64,000 nucleotides of DNA from DATFNI01 sp963712305 (GCA_963712305.1 CAVQHI010000001.1:1426001-1490000); one strand, 5' to 3'; shown: positions 18,550 to 27,906, counted from the stretch's first letter. Translations and numbers: made by a program. The notes: generated by a model from the sequence alone, not told the origin.

Positions 18550-18735
18550 ATGCTGATTTTATCTTTAACGGCTGAAGAAGCCCAGATTCTTTTAGAGTCT
18601 CTTGAGTGTCACATTACGGAACTTAGCCACGAGATAGCCGACACGGTTAGTAAAGATTTCCGGAAAAAACTTAAAAGGAAGAAAAGCACACTCAACAAGA
18701 TTCTGAAAGAGATTGAGAAAATGGAAGAGGAATGA
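18550..18735 (+). CDS. Small coiled-coil protein, function unknown
   Basis: 61 residues, nearly all helical and highly charged (LSHEIADTVSKDFRKKLKRK, then LNKILKEIEKMEEE). A near-perfect Shine-Dalgarno AGGAGG sits 7 bases before the ATG, which supports translation. It starts 64 bases to the right of the MITE-like element, so its promoter may lie inside that element. The stop codon directly abuts the end of the convergent rarA gene. Not recognised. Confidence 0.6.
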   Translation: MLILSLTAEEAQILLESLECHITELSHEIADTVSKDFRKKLKRKKSTLNKILKEIEKMEEE

Positions 18736-20103
18736 TCACTCCTGATCTTCGTCCTCGTTCTCACTCTGAATCTTCTGCAGACGCTGCCAGTATCGGGGTT
18801 CGTAACCTTCCGTACCTGGTTTATACCAATGTTCCCTTCCCATCTCCTCCGGCAGATACTGCTGTGTTACCCAGTGGCGCGGATAACTGTGCGGGTATTC
18901 ATAGTCTTCTGACGGGTTTTCCATGTTTCGATATCGCGCTTGAAGTGAATTAGCTGTCTTATCACGAAGATGTGGCGGTACATGACCAATCCCTTTTTTC
19001 TGAATGTTGCCATGTATAGAGAAAACAGCTGATGTACTGTTACTCTTGGGAGCTAATGCACAGTAAATAGCTGCGTGTGACAAGAAGTACCAGCCCTCCG
19101 GCATCCCGACCTTCTGGAAAGCGTCATGAAGTGAATTTACCGTTATAATCAAGTTGGAATCGGCCAGGCCCACATCTTCTGATGCGAAAATAAGCATGCG
19201 TCGAAACAGAAAATTCGGATCGTCACCGCTTTCGATCAATGCCGAAAGCCAGTACAACGCCGCATCCGGGTCCGATCCCCGCATTGACTTGATAAATGCC
19301 GAAGCATAATGATAATGTTCATCTCCATTCTTATGAAACGTTACTCTGCGGCGCTGCAGGCAATCTTTGACAATTGCCATCGTAACATGCCGTTTATCGT
19401 CATCATCCGGTTTCGATGTTTTGACAGCCATCTCTAAAGCGTTAAGAGCGGTACGAATATCACCGCCTGTCACTTCCGATAAATATTCACGTGCGTCCTC
19501 ATCGAGTTGAACATTGTATGATCCAAGTCCTCTTTCGTTATCCCCGATTGCACGATCAATCATCTGTCCGATATCTGCGACATCAAACGGGTAGAGTTCA
19601 AACAACTGGCAACGTGATAACAACGGACCAACCAGCATGTAAAACGGATTTTCGGTTGTTGCACCAATAAGTGTCAGCAATCCCGATTCAAGATGGGGTA
19701 ACAGAGCATCCTGCTGAGCTTTGTTCCACCGGTGAATCTCATCAACAAATAAAATTGTCTGCTTACCGTGGGCTTTCTTTCGTGCCTCGGCTTGTGCAAC
19801 CACTTGTTTAAGATCCTTAACCCCATCTAACACAGCGTTGAGAATAACAAATGCTGCATCAATTTCGCGTGAAATTACGTACGCGAGGGTTGTTTTACCA
19901 CAGCTTGGCGGCCCGTAAAAGATCACCGAACCCAGAATACCCGTTTCGATCATGCGCCGCAAAAGCCGGTCGTCTCCCAAAAGATGCTTCTGCCCGACGA
20001 ACTCTTCCAGTGAACGGGGTCTCATCCGGGTGGCAAGAGGTGCCTGTGCATCCGGTTCTTTTGTTGTTGAAAGGTTGCTGTCATTTTGTTCGAATAAATC
20101 CAT
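18736..20103 (-). CDS. rarA: Replication-associated recombination protein A (AAA+ ATPase)
   Basis: 455 residues from the ATG at 20101-20103 (MDLFEQNDSN). A further 24 codons upstream are open but not family-like. The N-terminal part PLATRMRPRSLEEFVGQKHL is characteristic. Walker A is GPPSCGKTT, Walker B is TILFVDEIHRWNKAQQDALL, sensor 1 is LIGATTENP, and the C-terminal tetramerisation part has RRMLIFASEDVGLAD. RarA/MgsA/WRNIP1 proteins act on stalled replication forks. It stands alone, convergent with the 61-residue gene. Confidence 0.96.
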   Translation of the reverse strand: MDLFEQNDSNLSTTKEPDAQAPLATRMRPRSLEEFVGQKHLLGDDRLLRRMIETGILGSVIFYGPPSCGKTTLAYVISREIDAAFVILNAVLDGVKDLKQVVAQAEARKKAHGKQTILFVDEIHRWNKAQQDALLPHLESGLLTLIGATTENPFYMLVGPLLSRCQLFELYPFDVADIGQMIDRAIGDNERGLGSYNVQLDEDAREYLSEVTGGDIRTALNALEMAVKTSKPDDDDKRHVTMAIVKDCLQRRRVTFHKNGDEHYHYASAFIKSMRGSDPDAALYWLSALIESGDDPNFLFRRMLIFASEDVGLADSNLIITVNSLHDAFQKVGMPEGWYFLSHAAIYCALAPKSNSTSAVFSIHGNIQKKGIGHVPPHLRDKTANSLQARYRNMENPSEDYEYPHSYPRHWVTQQYLPEEMGREHWYKPGTEGYEPRYWQRLQKIQSENEDEDQE

Positions 20104-20343
20104 AGGACAAAGATACGTAAAAATTGGTCGGGCTAAACCCTTGTAATACTCTCCAATAAATCTATCATACCGCAAATTTTGAAGTACTTGTCACTGTTCT
20201 ATCTATAGACTAATAGTTTCTATTGATTAATCTGAAGAAGATTGGGATTTAAGATATTGACGATTACAGTGGATTACAGATTAAGTCTGACTACTGGAAT
20301 CTTTTTTTACTGTTACATGTTGACCACTCATTGAAAATTCACT

Positions 20344-20372
20344 TTGTTCAAAAACAACAATTATGATATATT
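20344..20372 (+). promoter_or_regulatory. Candidate promoter of the sulfur operon
   Basis: TTGTTC (20344-20349), a 17-base spacer and TATATT (20367-20372) lie in an A/T-rich stretch between rarA and the sulfurtransferase gene. If it is used, the transcript would carry a leader of about 250 bases. Pattern match only. Confidence 0.4.
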
Positions 20373-20443
20373 GTTTTAATATCTATGGTGAGAACACTAC
20401 ACAACATATCTCTTTTTTCTTATATCTGTGATCAGATCGGATC

Positions 20444-20518
20444 ATGTGTCCTTTCTGCATCTGCCTGTCTCTGTTGTTGTTGTCGATGTTGCTGTCCGGC
20501 CTGACCCGGACATATTAA
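20444..20518 (+). CDS. Possible 24-residue cysteine-rich leader peptide
   Basis: An ATG opens a 24-codon frame that starts MCPFCICLSL, with cysteines at 2, 5 and 7, then leucine-rich sequence and the stop TAA. It lies in the leader of a cysteine-biosynthesis operon, 111 bases before the sulfurtransferase ATG. The 3' part of the frame contains a perfect 7-pair hairpin, TGTCCGG (20493-20499) with CCGGACA (20506-20512). Ribosome stalling at clustered cysteine codons near a hairpin is the logic of amino-acid attenuation. No strong Shine-Dalgarno and no classic T-run terminator are visible, so this is a proposal. Confidence 0.35.
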   Translation: MCPFCICLSLLLLSMLLSGLTRTY

Positions 20519-20629
20519 CCCTTCTTTCACCGCCTTGGTGACTACCATCGCGGGCAACATTTTCTCGACACTTACTACTCTTTTACATATCGACAATCAT
20601 TACCGTTAATCCTTAATAAGACAATAACT

Positions 20630-21493
20630 ATGGGAAACTATACTAATCCAGATGTACTCGTTTCAACAGACTGGGTCAATGAACACAAAGATGACGCCAA
20701 TGTTCGACTTTTGGAGGTAGATGTTGACACTTCCGCTTACGAGCAGGGACATATTGAAGGTGCTTTGGGAGTTAACTGGGAAACCCAACTAAACGACCAG
20801 GTTCGGCGTGATATCCTAACCAAATCACAATTTGAAGAATTGACAAGCGGCCTTGGCATCACTCCTGACACGACCATTGTTTTTTATGGTGATAACAACA
20901 ACTGGTTTGCCGCTTACGCGCTATGGCAGTTCCGCTATTACCAGCATCCGGAAAGTGAACTGAAAATCATGAACGGTGGCCGGAAAAAATGGATCCGGGA
21001 AAATCGTGCACTAGTAAAGGATGTGCCATCCGTCAAAAAAACAACCTATAAAGCCAAGTTTCCGGATGATAATGTCCGCGCTGACAAGGAACTCATCCGT
21101 CAAAACCTAAACTCAAATCGCATCAACCTGGTTGATGTACGCTCACCAGCCGAATTTACGGGTGAAGTCATCGCCCCTGCCGGAATGACCGAAACAGCCC
21201 AGCGCGGCGGACATATCCCGGGTGCTGTGGATATCCCATGGGCTTCTGCAGTAAATGATAATGGCACATTCAAGTCTTATGACGATTTGAAGAACATTTA
21301 TAAGGAATCGGCTATCAGTATGGACAGGGAAACGATCGCCTATTGCCGTATTGGAGAACGTTCGTCACATACCTGGTTCGTGCTAAAGTATCTTCTTGGT
21401 TACGAAAAAGTGCGTAATTACGATGGCAGCTGGACTGAATGGGGTAATCTTGTTGGATACCCGATCGAAAAGGGCAACGGCTCGAAATCCTAA
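20630..21493 (+). CDS. sseA: Two-domain rhodanese-type sulfurtransferase
   Basis: 287 residues. The first rhodanese domain (about 5-130) is catalytically inert in layout, with a GDNNNWFAAYALWQF segment. The second (about 150-280) contains the active cysteine loop AYCRIGERSSHTWF. The CRIGERS loop matches thiosulfate rather than mercaptopyruvate sulfurtransferases (which usually have CGTGVT). It would accept sulfane sulfur as a persulfide and pass it on. First gene of an operon with cysM, a JAMM peptidase and a MoaD-E1-rhodanese fusion, so its likely job is to supply sulfur for carrier-dependent cysteine synthesis. Confidence 0.93.
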   Translation: MGNYTNPDVLVSTDWVNEHKDDANVRLLEVDVDTSAYEQGHIEGALGVNWETQLNDQVRRDILTKSQFEELTSGLGITPDTTIVFYGDNNNWFAAYALWQFRYYQHPESELKIMNGGRKKWIRENRALVKDVPSVKKTTYKAKFPDDNVRADKELIRQNLNSNRINLVDVRSPAEFTGEVIAPAGMTETAQRGGHIPGAVDIPWASAVNDNGTFKSYDDLKNIYKESAISMDRETIAYCRIGERSSHTWFVLKYLLGYEKVRNYDGSWTEWGNLVGYPIEKGNGSKS

Positions 21494-21562
21494 AAAATGA
21501 AAATGGCTAAACCGGTCCCGTTGTGACCAACGAGATATGGTTTGCCGCTAATTTATATCATC

Positions 21563-21841
21563 ATGAACAAGTTTATTTCCGTTCATATCACATCGTGCAT
21601 GACCAGACAGGCACTCACCAACATTATAAAAGGATTTGGCAAAAATTCGAATGATGATGTTCAGCATCTGCATACGTGGTGTGACACCCTTTCCGGCCGT
21701 ATGGTTTGCGAGTGGCAAGCCACCGATAAAGAGACACTAACGAAATGGCTGGGCGAACAGATGATTTTCTTTCGTGGTGAACACGAGTGGGTCGTTCCGG
21801 TCGAGCTCGAATCCGCTAAAGGAGAATTGATAACCAACTAA
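21563..21841 (+). CDS. Small conserved-looking protein in the sulfur operon
   Basis: 92 residues from the ATG at 21563 (MNKFISVHITSCMTRQALTN). An ATG 21 bases upstream is possible. The sequence suggests a compact alpha/beta fold: a first strand with a cysteine, a helix, the segment MVCEWQATDKETLTKWL, which resembles small ferredoxin-like DUF proteins, and a final strand HEWVVPVELES. No family assigned with confidence. It sits between the sulfurtransferase (69 bases) and cysM (39 bases), on the same strand, so a sulfur-related accessory role is inferred. Its three cysteines could carry sulfur or bind metal. Confidence 0.65.
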   Translation: MNKFISVHITSCMTRQALTNIIKGFGKNSNDDVQHLHTWCDTLSGRMVCEWQATDKETLTKWLGEQMIFFRGEHEWVVPVELESAKGELITN

Positions 21842-21880
21842 TTTGAAATAGCGTGTAACTATTATCCTTTTCAACAGATT

Positions 21881-22845
21881 ATGGCTGAATTAAAACTCAA
21901 AAAATATACCTCCCCCGATACGGGTAATGACTTTACCGGGATCGGTGAACCTGTATGGTCTGCTATTGGGAATACACCGCTTATCCAACTGCGAAATGTG
22001 ATGCGTGATCTACCAGACGGTGTAAAAGTTTTTGCAAAGGCCGAGTGGCTTAATCCTGGCGGGTCGGTCAAAGATCGTCCGGCGCGAGCCATCATTTTAC
22101 AGGCAGAACAGGATGGCAAGCTGACACCTGAGAAGACACTGCTCGATGCCTCATCCGGCAATACCGCCCTGGCTTATGCCATGATCGGTGCCGCCAGGGG
22201 ATACGCTGTGACACTCTGTGTTCCTAAAAATGCCAACAAAGAACTCATTAAAACGTTACGAGCTTTTGGTGCCGTTGTAATTCTCACAGATCCCATGGAA
22301 GGATCTGACGGAGCAATTAAGAAGGCGCGGGCACTGTACGCTGAAAATCCTGACAAATACTACTACGCAGATCAATATAGCAATGCCGCAAACTGGCTTG
22401 CTCATTATCACACAACCGGTGTAGAGATCTGGAATCAGACGCACGGTGAAGTGACACATTTTGTTGCCGGACTGGGAACAAGCGGAACATTTGTCGGAAC
22501 CGGCCGCCGGCTGCATTCTTATAATCCAGATGTAAAACTGATAAGCGTTCAGCCCGATTCTCCCTTCCATGGTCTGGAAGGGTTAAAACACATGCCCAGC
22601 GTCATGGTGCCTGATATTTACGAAACCGATCTTGCTGATGAAAACCTCGAAATATCTACGAAGAAGCGCAAGAAATGACCAGGCGCCTTTGCCGGGAAGA
22701 AGGCCTTTTCGTAGGAATCTCAGCCGGAGCTTCGACAGCAGCGTGTTTACAAATTGCAAAAAGAATCAAACAAGGCGTAATCGTTACCGTTTTTCCGGAT
22801 AATGGCCGCCGTTATATCGATGAACCTTTTTGGGAAGAATCATGA
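21881..22845 (+). CDS. cysM: Cysteine synthase, CysM type (one frameshift)
   Basis: A PLP-dependent O-acetyl- or O-phosphoserine sulfhydrylase. WSAIGNTPLIQLRNV, the PLP lysine in NPGGSVKDRPA, the SSGNTALAYAM loop and the phosphate-binding GLGTSGTFVGTGRRL are intact up to about residue 250. One base shift near 22645-22660 breaks the frame. The expected C-terminus continues in another frame (EEAQEMTRRLCREEGLFVGI, then SAGASTAACLQIAKR) to a TGA at 22843-22845. That stop overlaps the ATG of the next gene (ATGA), which confirms the native end and indicates coupling. The operon partners suggest it uses a thiocarboxylated carrier protein as sulfur donor. The break is probably a sequence error. Confidence 0.92.
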
Positions 22846-23285
22846 GTATTTACATACCGAAATCATTAGTTGTACAAATTAACAAACATGGCGAGCAAGA
22901 TTATCCACACGAGTGTTGTGGCTTTTTATTTGGCCATGTAACCGAAGATGAAAGACACATAACCGAGCTGCGCCTTCAGTCAAATGAACGTGAAGACTCG
23001 CGTGAAAACAGGTTTTTAATATCACCCGATGAATTCAGGATGGCCGAGCGTTATGCCCGGAAAACGGGACTGGCCATGCTTGGAGTCTATCATTCACACC
23101 CTGACCATCCGGCCATACCATCTGAATTCGACCGCGAGCATGCGTGGCCGTGGTACACGTATCTCATCGTCTCCGTTGAAAAGGGAAAAGCCGGGGTACT
23201 TAAAGGGTGGCAATTACGTGAAGACCGTTCCGGCTATGATGACCTTAAACTGACAATCGAAGAAGAATCAAACATACAGTCGTAA
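22842..23285 (+). CDS. M67-family JAMM/MPN+ metallopeptidase (Mec-like)
   Basis: 147 residues from the ATG that overlaps the cysM stop. The JAMM zinc site is complete: a glutamate near PHECCGFLFGH, then GVYHSHPDHPAIPSEFD with the H-x-H and final aspartate. In Mycobacterium tuberculosis the Mec+ member of this family cleaves the new cysteine from the CysO carrier after CysM has made the adduct. The order cysM, JAMM peptidase, carrier-E1 here fits that pathway. Because the carrier is fused in front of the E1 in the next gene, this peptidase might also cut that fusion after its Gly-Gly; that is inference. Confidence 0.92.
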   Translation: MSIYIPKSLVVQINKHGEQDYPHECCGFLFGHVTEDERHITELRLQSNEREDSRENRFLISPDEFRMAERYARKTGLAMLGVYHSHPDHPAIPSEFDREHAWPWYTYLIVSVEKGKAGVLKGWQLREDRSGYDDLKLTIEEESNIQS

Positions 23286-23301
23286 AAGAGAAACTATTAT
23301 T

Positions 23302-24738
23302 ATGGCAAAAGTTATTATTGAAATTCCAACGGCACTAAGACCTTACGCCAACAACCAGGACACCGTTGAGCTTGAAGGCGGCAACGTAGGCGAGGCCATC
23401 GAACAGCTTACTTCTAAGCACCCGAAGCTAAAGAAACACCTTTATGACAACCAGGGTAACCTCCGGAATTTTGTCAATATCTATGTGAACGATAAAGACA
23501 TCCGGTACCTCGAAAAAGAAGAAACAGGCATATCTGATGATGACACCCTGAGTATCATTCCATCAGTAGCCGGCGGTACAGACGTCGCTACCGAAACTCC
23601 GCTCAGCCAGGAAGAAATTCAGCGTTACAGCCGGCATCTCATCATGCCGGAAGTTTCGATGGAAGGGCAACTGAAACTAAAAGAAGCCAAAGTTCTGGTT
23701 GTGGGAGCAGGCGGACTTGGATCCCCTCTCATCTCCTATCTTGCAGCTGCGGGCGTGGGTACTCTCGGTATTGTGGATTTTGATACTGTCGACTACACCA
23801 ATCTTCAACGCCAGGTCATCTTTTCTACTGATGATGTTGGAACCTCCAAGATGAAAGCAGCTGCCAACCGGGTTAAAGCCATCAATCCGAACATAAAAGT
23901 CCGGCCGCATGAAACCAGGTTAACGTCTGACAACGCTCTCGACATTTTCAAAGACTACGATCTCGTCGTAGACGGTACTGACAATTTCCCCACACGTTAC
24001 CTGGTGAATGATGCCTGTGTGATGCTCGGCAAACCCAATGTCTACGGAAGCATCTTCCGCTTCGACGGTCAACTGTCTATCTTTGGTACAAAAGACGGAC
24101 CTTGCTATCGCTGCCCCTACCCTGATCCCCCTCCTCCAGGTTTGGTCCCGAGCTGTGCCGAAGGCGGTGTTCTTGGCGTTCTTCCAGGTATCATCGGAAC
24201 CCTTCAGGCTTCAGAAGCCATCAAACTATTGATTGGCAAGGGCAAACCCATGATTGGCCGCTTACTCTTGTTCGATGCTCTGAAAATAAAATTCCGCTAG
24301 ATGGAAGTGCGCAAAAACCCAGATTGCCCGGTTTGCTGAGACCATCCAACAATTACTCATTTAATCGATTACGAAAGTTCTGCGGAATTCGCGGCGAGAA
24401 GAAGAGGCCGACGACCTTGGAGAAGAGTGGGAAATTAATCCATTGAAACTCAAAAAGAACTGGACAAGAATGACGATATTTTCATCCTGGATGTTCGCAA
24501 ACCTGAAGAATACCAGATCTCCGGATGGAAGGCAGTACCCTTATCCCGCTAAGTGAGTTGCCGGAACGCGTTGCGGAAATGGATACCAGTAATGAAATCG
24601 TTGTCTATTGCCGAAGTGGTGCACGTAGTGCCAAAGCTGTTGAGTTCATGAGAGATGCCGGTTTCGAAAATTAAAAATCTCGTCGGCGGCATAAATGCAT
24701 GGTCCGAACTTGTAGATTCCTCGTTGCCAAGATATTGA
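23302..24738 (+). CDS. moeB: MoaD/CysO-like carrier fused to E1 (MoeB/ThiF) and rhodanese domain (frameshifted)
   Basis: Three modules are read. Residues 1-91 are a beta-grasp carrier (IEIPTALRPYANNQDTVELE ... DDDTLSIIPSVAGG) ending in Gly-Gly. Residues about 100-332 are an E1-like adenylyltransferase: RYSRHLIMPEVSMEGQLKLK, nucleotide loop VVGAGGLGSPL, adenylation DGTDNFPTRYLVNDAC, zinc cysteines CYRCPYP and later CPVC, and the region GLVPSCAEGGVLG. After a stop at 24298-24300 the protein continues in other frames: RKNPDCPVC, ITHLIDYE and a rhodanese domain with ILDVRKPEEYQISGW and the active loop YCRSGARSAKAVEF, ending near 24738. At least four shifts are needed. The enzyme would activate the carrier C-terminus as a thiocarboxylate. 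A carrier fused N-terminally to its E1 is uncommon. Confidence 0.88.
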
Positions 24739-24778
24739 TCATCTTGGAAACTATCCCTGGTATGTGGTATAACCTCGC

Positions 24779-24810
24779 AGGAATAAGCCAATTGCTTATT
24801 CCTTTTTTAT
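24779..24810 (+). terminator. Intrinsic terminator of the sulfur operon
   Basis: A 10-pair stem AGGAATAAGC/GCTTATTCCT (24779-24788 with 24794-24803), a 5-base loop and a T6 run follow the fusion gene by 40 bases. Confidence 0.85.
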
Positions 24811-24836
24811 TAGGATAAAGCTGACACTAAATGATA

Positions 24837-26406
24837 TCATATAGGCAGATTATCGTGTTTCTTTTGAGGAACATAGTCTACTTTATTATGGATCAATGCA
24901 AAAGCCTTGATGAGCTTGTTCCGTGTTTCATGGGGATAAACGACCTCGTCGATATAACCACGATCAGTCGCCTGATACCGATCGGCAAATGCCGTTCCAT
25001 ATTCATCCTGCAACTCTTTTTGCCGTTTCGCTTTATCATCGGCATGATCAATTTCGTGACGGAAAATGATCTCAACCGCACCCTGAACTCCCATAACGGC
25101 AATCTCTGCTGTTGGGCCAGGCGAGGTTAAAATGGGCGTGTACACGTCTTTTGTATTCATGACGTCTGAGGCACCTCCATATGCCTTGCGTGTAATGACC
25201 GTCATTTTAGGTAATGGTACCCCCACCGAATGCATAAAGCAGTTTTGCTCCGTGTTTGATGATACATCCCATGGCTGTTTCGGTCAGGTAAGGAATCCCG
25301 GCACATCCACAAATACGAGCAATGGACATATCAAAAGCATCGCAAAAGCGCACAAATCGTGCTCCTTTGATGGAAGAATCGATGTCAGAGAACACCCGCC
25401 AGTGAGAGTGGTTGGTTGGCCACAATGCCCACCACCTCACCATTCAGCCGTGCAAACCCAACAATGAATGTTGTAGCTGAAGAATCGGCATGCACTTCCA
25501 TAAATGAGTCCTTATCGAGTGACTCCGTTTATCACGCGGGCATGTTGAATGGTTTATTTGCATTATCCGGGATGATGGTATCCAGAGCCTTTTCAGCCTC
25601 CGGATCCGCTGTTTTTGAATGAGCTTTGGGCGGACGCTCTTCACAATTCAGCGGAAGATATGATACCAGCCTACGAATGTGTCTTAAAGGGGATCATTCT
25701 CGCAGGCAAAATGAGATACTCCGGACTTTTGCGCCTGAACGGGGTGGCGCGAGAAAGCTCTTCATGGGTCACTTCCTCATTTGTAACTGTTATGAATATC
25801 GGTCCGGTCACAAACATGAAACTCGTCCCCTTGACCATCATGGTAAAATCGGTAATAGCAGGACTGTAAACGGCACCACCTAAACATGGTCGCCACCTGA
25901 TAGCCGATATCGGGGGAAAATTACACCGGAGGCCATCGCATTACGCCAGAAAACCTCGGCATACCCCCGAATATAAATTACGCCTTCCGGAATATGCGCT
26001 ACCCCCCGAATCGTTCTGACAATGGAATAAGAAGACAGCCTGTTTTTACCCGCCAGGTCCATGATCTTCACGATCTTTTCCGCATGTGTTTCAGAAAGAT
26101 GAGCTGCCGAAACAGGGAGAAATCCTGGCTAAACAGATATACAGGACGACCATTAATAGTACCAAATCCTGTCACCACCCTATCACCAAGAGTACGTTGT
26201 TTATCGAGTCCAAACTCGGTCGACCGATAACCAACGAAAGCACCAATCTCCTCAAACGACCCCTTATCGAGTAAAAGATCTATTTGTTCCCTTGCAGCAG
26301 TTTACCTTTTTCATGCTGTTTTTCTATATTATTTTTGTACCACCCCCCAAAAGGCCACCTCTTCCCTGGGCAGACCGGTGCACGTTTCATTTTTTGGATT
26401 ATCCAT
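24837..26406 (-). CDS. pccB: Acyl-CoA (propionyl/methylmalonyl) carboxylase beta subunit, frameshifted
   Basis: The minus strand reads as a biotin-dependent carboxyltransferase broken into several frames. In order from a likely ATG at 26404-26406: NNIEKQHEKGKLL, LLDKGSFEEIGAFVGYRSTE, DRVVTGFGTINGRPVYLFSQ, GYAEVFWRNAMASGV, GGAVYSPAITDFTMMVKGTS, RFVRFCDAFDMSI with GIPYLTETAM, then an intact C-terminal frame (24837-25235) with VITRKAYGGASDVMNTKD and a closing RNKLIKAFALIHNKVDYVPQ. Together these cover a normal ~515-residue subunit. It transfers carboxyl from biotin to an acyl-CoA. At least five indels are needed; as the motifs are intact the breaks look like sequence errors. The start overlaps the 3' end of the acidic-protein gene. 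Confidence 0.85.
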
Positions 26407-27906
26407 CCCAACACCTCGGTTTATTCCTATGATTTCTTTTGATACCATCGTTGTAATCGATCTCCAATCAATGGCTTTGTCGGAATACAAACTGACACCA
26501 TGATGCTTGAAAACTTCTCGGTAGAGGTAACTACTTGCCTTCCTCCAATCGTGGAGACTATCCAGCTTATTTATCGCCTCAATGTAATCCTGTTTGTTTC
26601 CATGAAAGATATGTTCGATAAAAGACTGCTCCCGGTCCTGGAGTATTCCACGAATCTTGCTGAATTCAAGGCTCGCTCGTTCCGGTTGATATCCGGTTTT
26701 GCCATCCTCGTTTTTACTTATGAAAGTATCAGCCAGCGTTGTCTCTTCTTTCTCTTGCTCTGATTGGTTCTCGTTATTCAGAATGGAGTTGTAGAATGCG
26801 CTATCTTCGTTTTCTTCATTTTCCTCTTTTTCTTCAGCACTCAGAAATCTTTGCCATATCGGCAAATCGTCTTTCTCTTTCTCTTCCTGAAATTTTTCGG
26901 AAATCGTAACACTTGAAAATTCTTTCTCGTTCTTTTTTACTTCGGTAGAGTCAGAAGATGCATGCTCTTTTGTTTCCCTCTGCTCTTCTTTGCCTTCTGA
27001 TTCTGAAGAATCCTTTTTCCCGAGCGTGAAGACGACCTCATCCTCTTTCGGCTGGTCAGTTGTTTCTTCGATATTTTTCTCAGGTTCAGTTTTATCCGGT
27101 TCATTTTCGGGTTGGTTATCGGTCTCAGGCGCCATCTCTTCTATCACCTGCTCATCAACAGGTTCTTCTTCCTCAATGGGCTGGGAGGTTACCGGTCCGG
27201 TCGTCAGGTATTCGATAAGATGCGCTCTGTTAACCACATCCGGTGCTGATTCAAACGAGGCAGCATTTTTCTTGAGTTGTTTATCTTCAAAAAATTGGCG
27301 AACCAGATCAGTTTCAATTTCTTCACCCATGATTTCGAACCAAGGTTCGAGCAGCTGTCCCCAGTTCAAAGGCGTGTAATGTCCGGTCACGCGTTCATCA
27401 ACCTTCGTAAGAATATCCTGAGCTTTATCCTTATCGATAGATGACTGATTCTTGCGTTCGAGATACCGCGTGAGAGCACGTCCGAGGTAAGGATAGACGA
27501 CAAACTCCCGTGAACGTTCACGAATCGTGTCAATATCTGTTGAATCATCTGTTCCGAAAACAAGATCCAATAATTTGTGATGCGGTGTTATCAATTGTTC
27601 GACAACATCTTCAACAGAGCCTTCGATTACGGAACGTTTGTATCCGTCGGGAAGCAACACCTCCGCTTCTATTGTGGCGAGAAACGCCTGCCAGGCCGCA
27701 TGAACCCGATCACCATCCATATTGGCCCACTCGGTGTCAGGCAAAGAAATGGAGTCGGCGAGGTTGCGAAGCAGATCAACATGGATTTTTTCCACAAGGA
27801 AAAGCGGGATACCGGCTTTACGCAAATCTTCAAGAGTAAAGGAATCGGAATCCAAAGGCAATCGCTTCAGTAAATGTTCGGTTATCTTGTCAACAATTTG
27901 GAGCAT
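26329..27906 (-). CDS. Large acidic protein of unknown function
   Basis: About 525 residues from the ATG at 27904-27906 (MLQIVDKITEHLLKRLPLDS); an ATG at 27939 is the alternative. The N-terminal ~230 residues are helical and well ordered in appearance (HAAWQAFLATIEAEVLLPDG, VYPYLGRALTRYLERKNQSS). Residues about 240-410 are a very acidic, repeat-like Glu/Lys/Thr linker (EEEEPVDEQVIEEM, ENEPDKTEPEKNIEETT). The C-terminal ~100 residues are ordered again (SFIEHIFHGNKQDYIEAINK, then YREVFKHHGVSLYSDKAIDW). The last ~22 residues overlap the pccB start in another frame; one missing G near 26405 would end the protein at GINRGVGDG. Not recognised. It is divergent from the ABC ATPase gene. Confidence 0.6.
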   Translation of the reverse strand: MLQIVDKITEHLLKRLPLDSDSFTLEDLRKAGIPLFLVEKIHVDLLRNLADSISLPDTEWANMDGDRVHAAWQAFLATIEAEVLLPDGYKRSVIEGSVEDVVEQLITPHHKLLDLVFGTDDSTDIDTIRERSREFVVYPYLGRALTRYLERKNQSSIDKDKAQDILTKVDERVTGHYTPLNWGQLLEPWFEIMGEEIETDLVRQFFEDKQLKKNAASFESAPDVVNRAHLIEYLTTGPVTSQPIEEEEPVDEQVIEEMAPETDNQPENEPDKTEPEKNIEETTDQPKEDEVVFTLGKKDSSESEGKEEQRETKEHASSDSTEVKKNEKEFSSVTISEKFQEEKEKDDLPIWQRFLSAEEKEENEENEDSAFYNSILNNENQSEQEKEETTLADTFISKNEDGKTGYQPERASLEFSKIRGILQDREQSFIEHIFHGNKQDYIEAINKLDSLHDWRKASSYLYREVFKHHGVSLYSDKAIDWRSITTMVSKEIIGINRGVGMDNPKNETCTGLPREEVAFWGVVQK

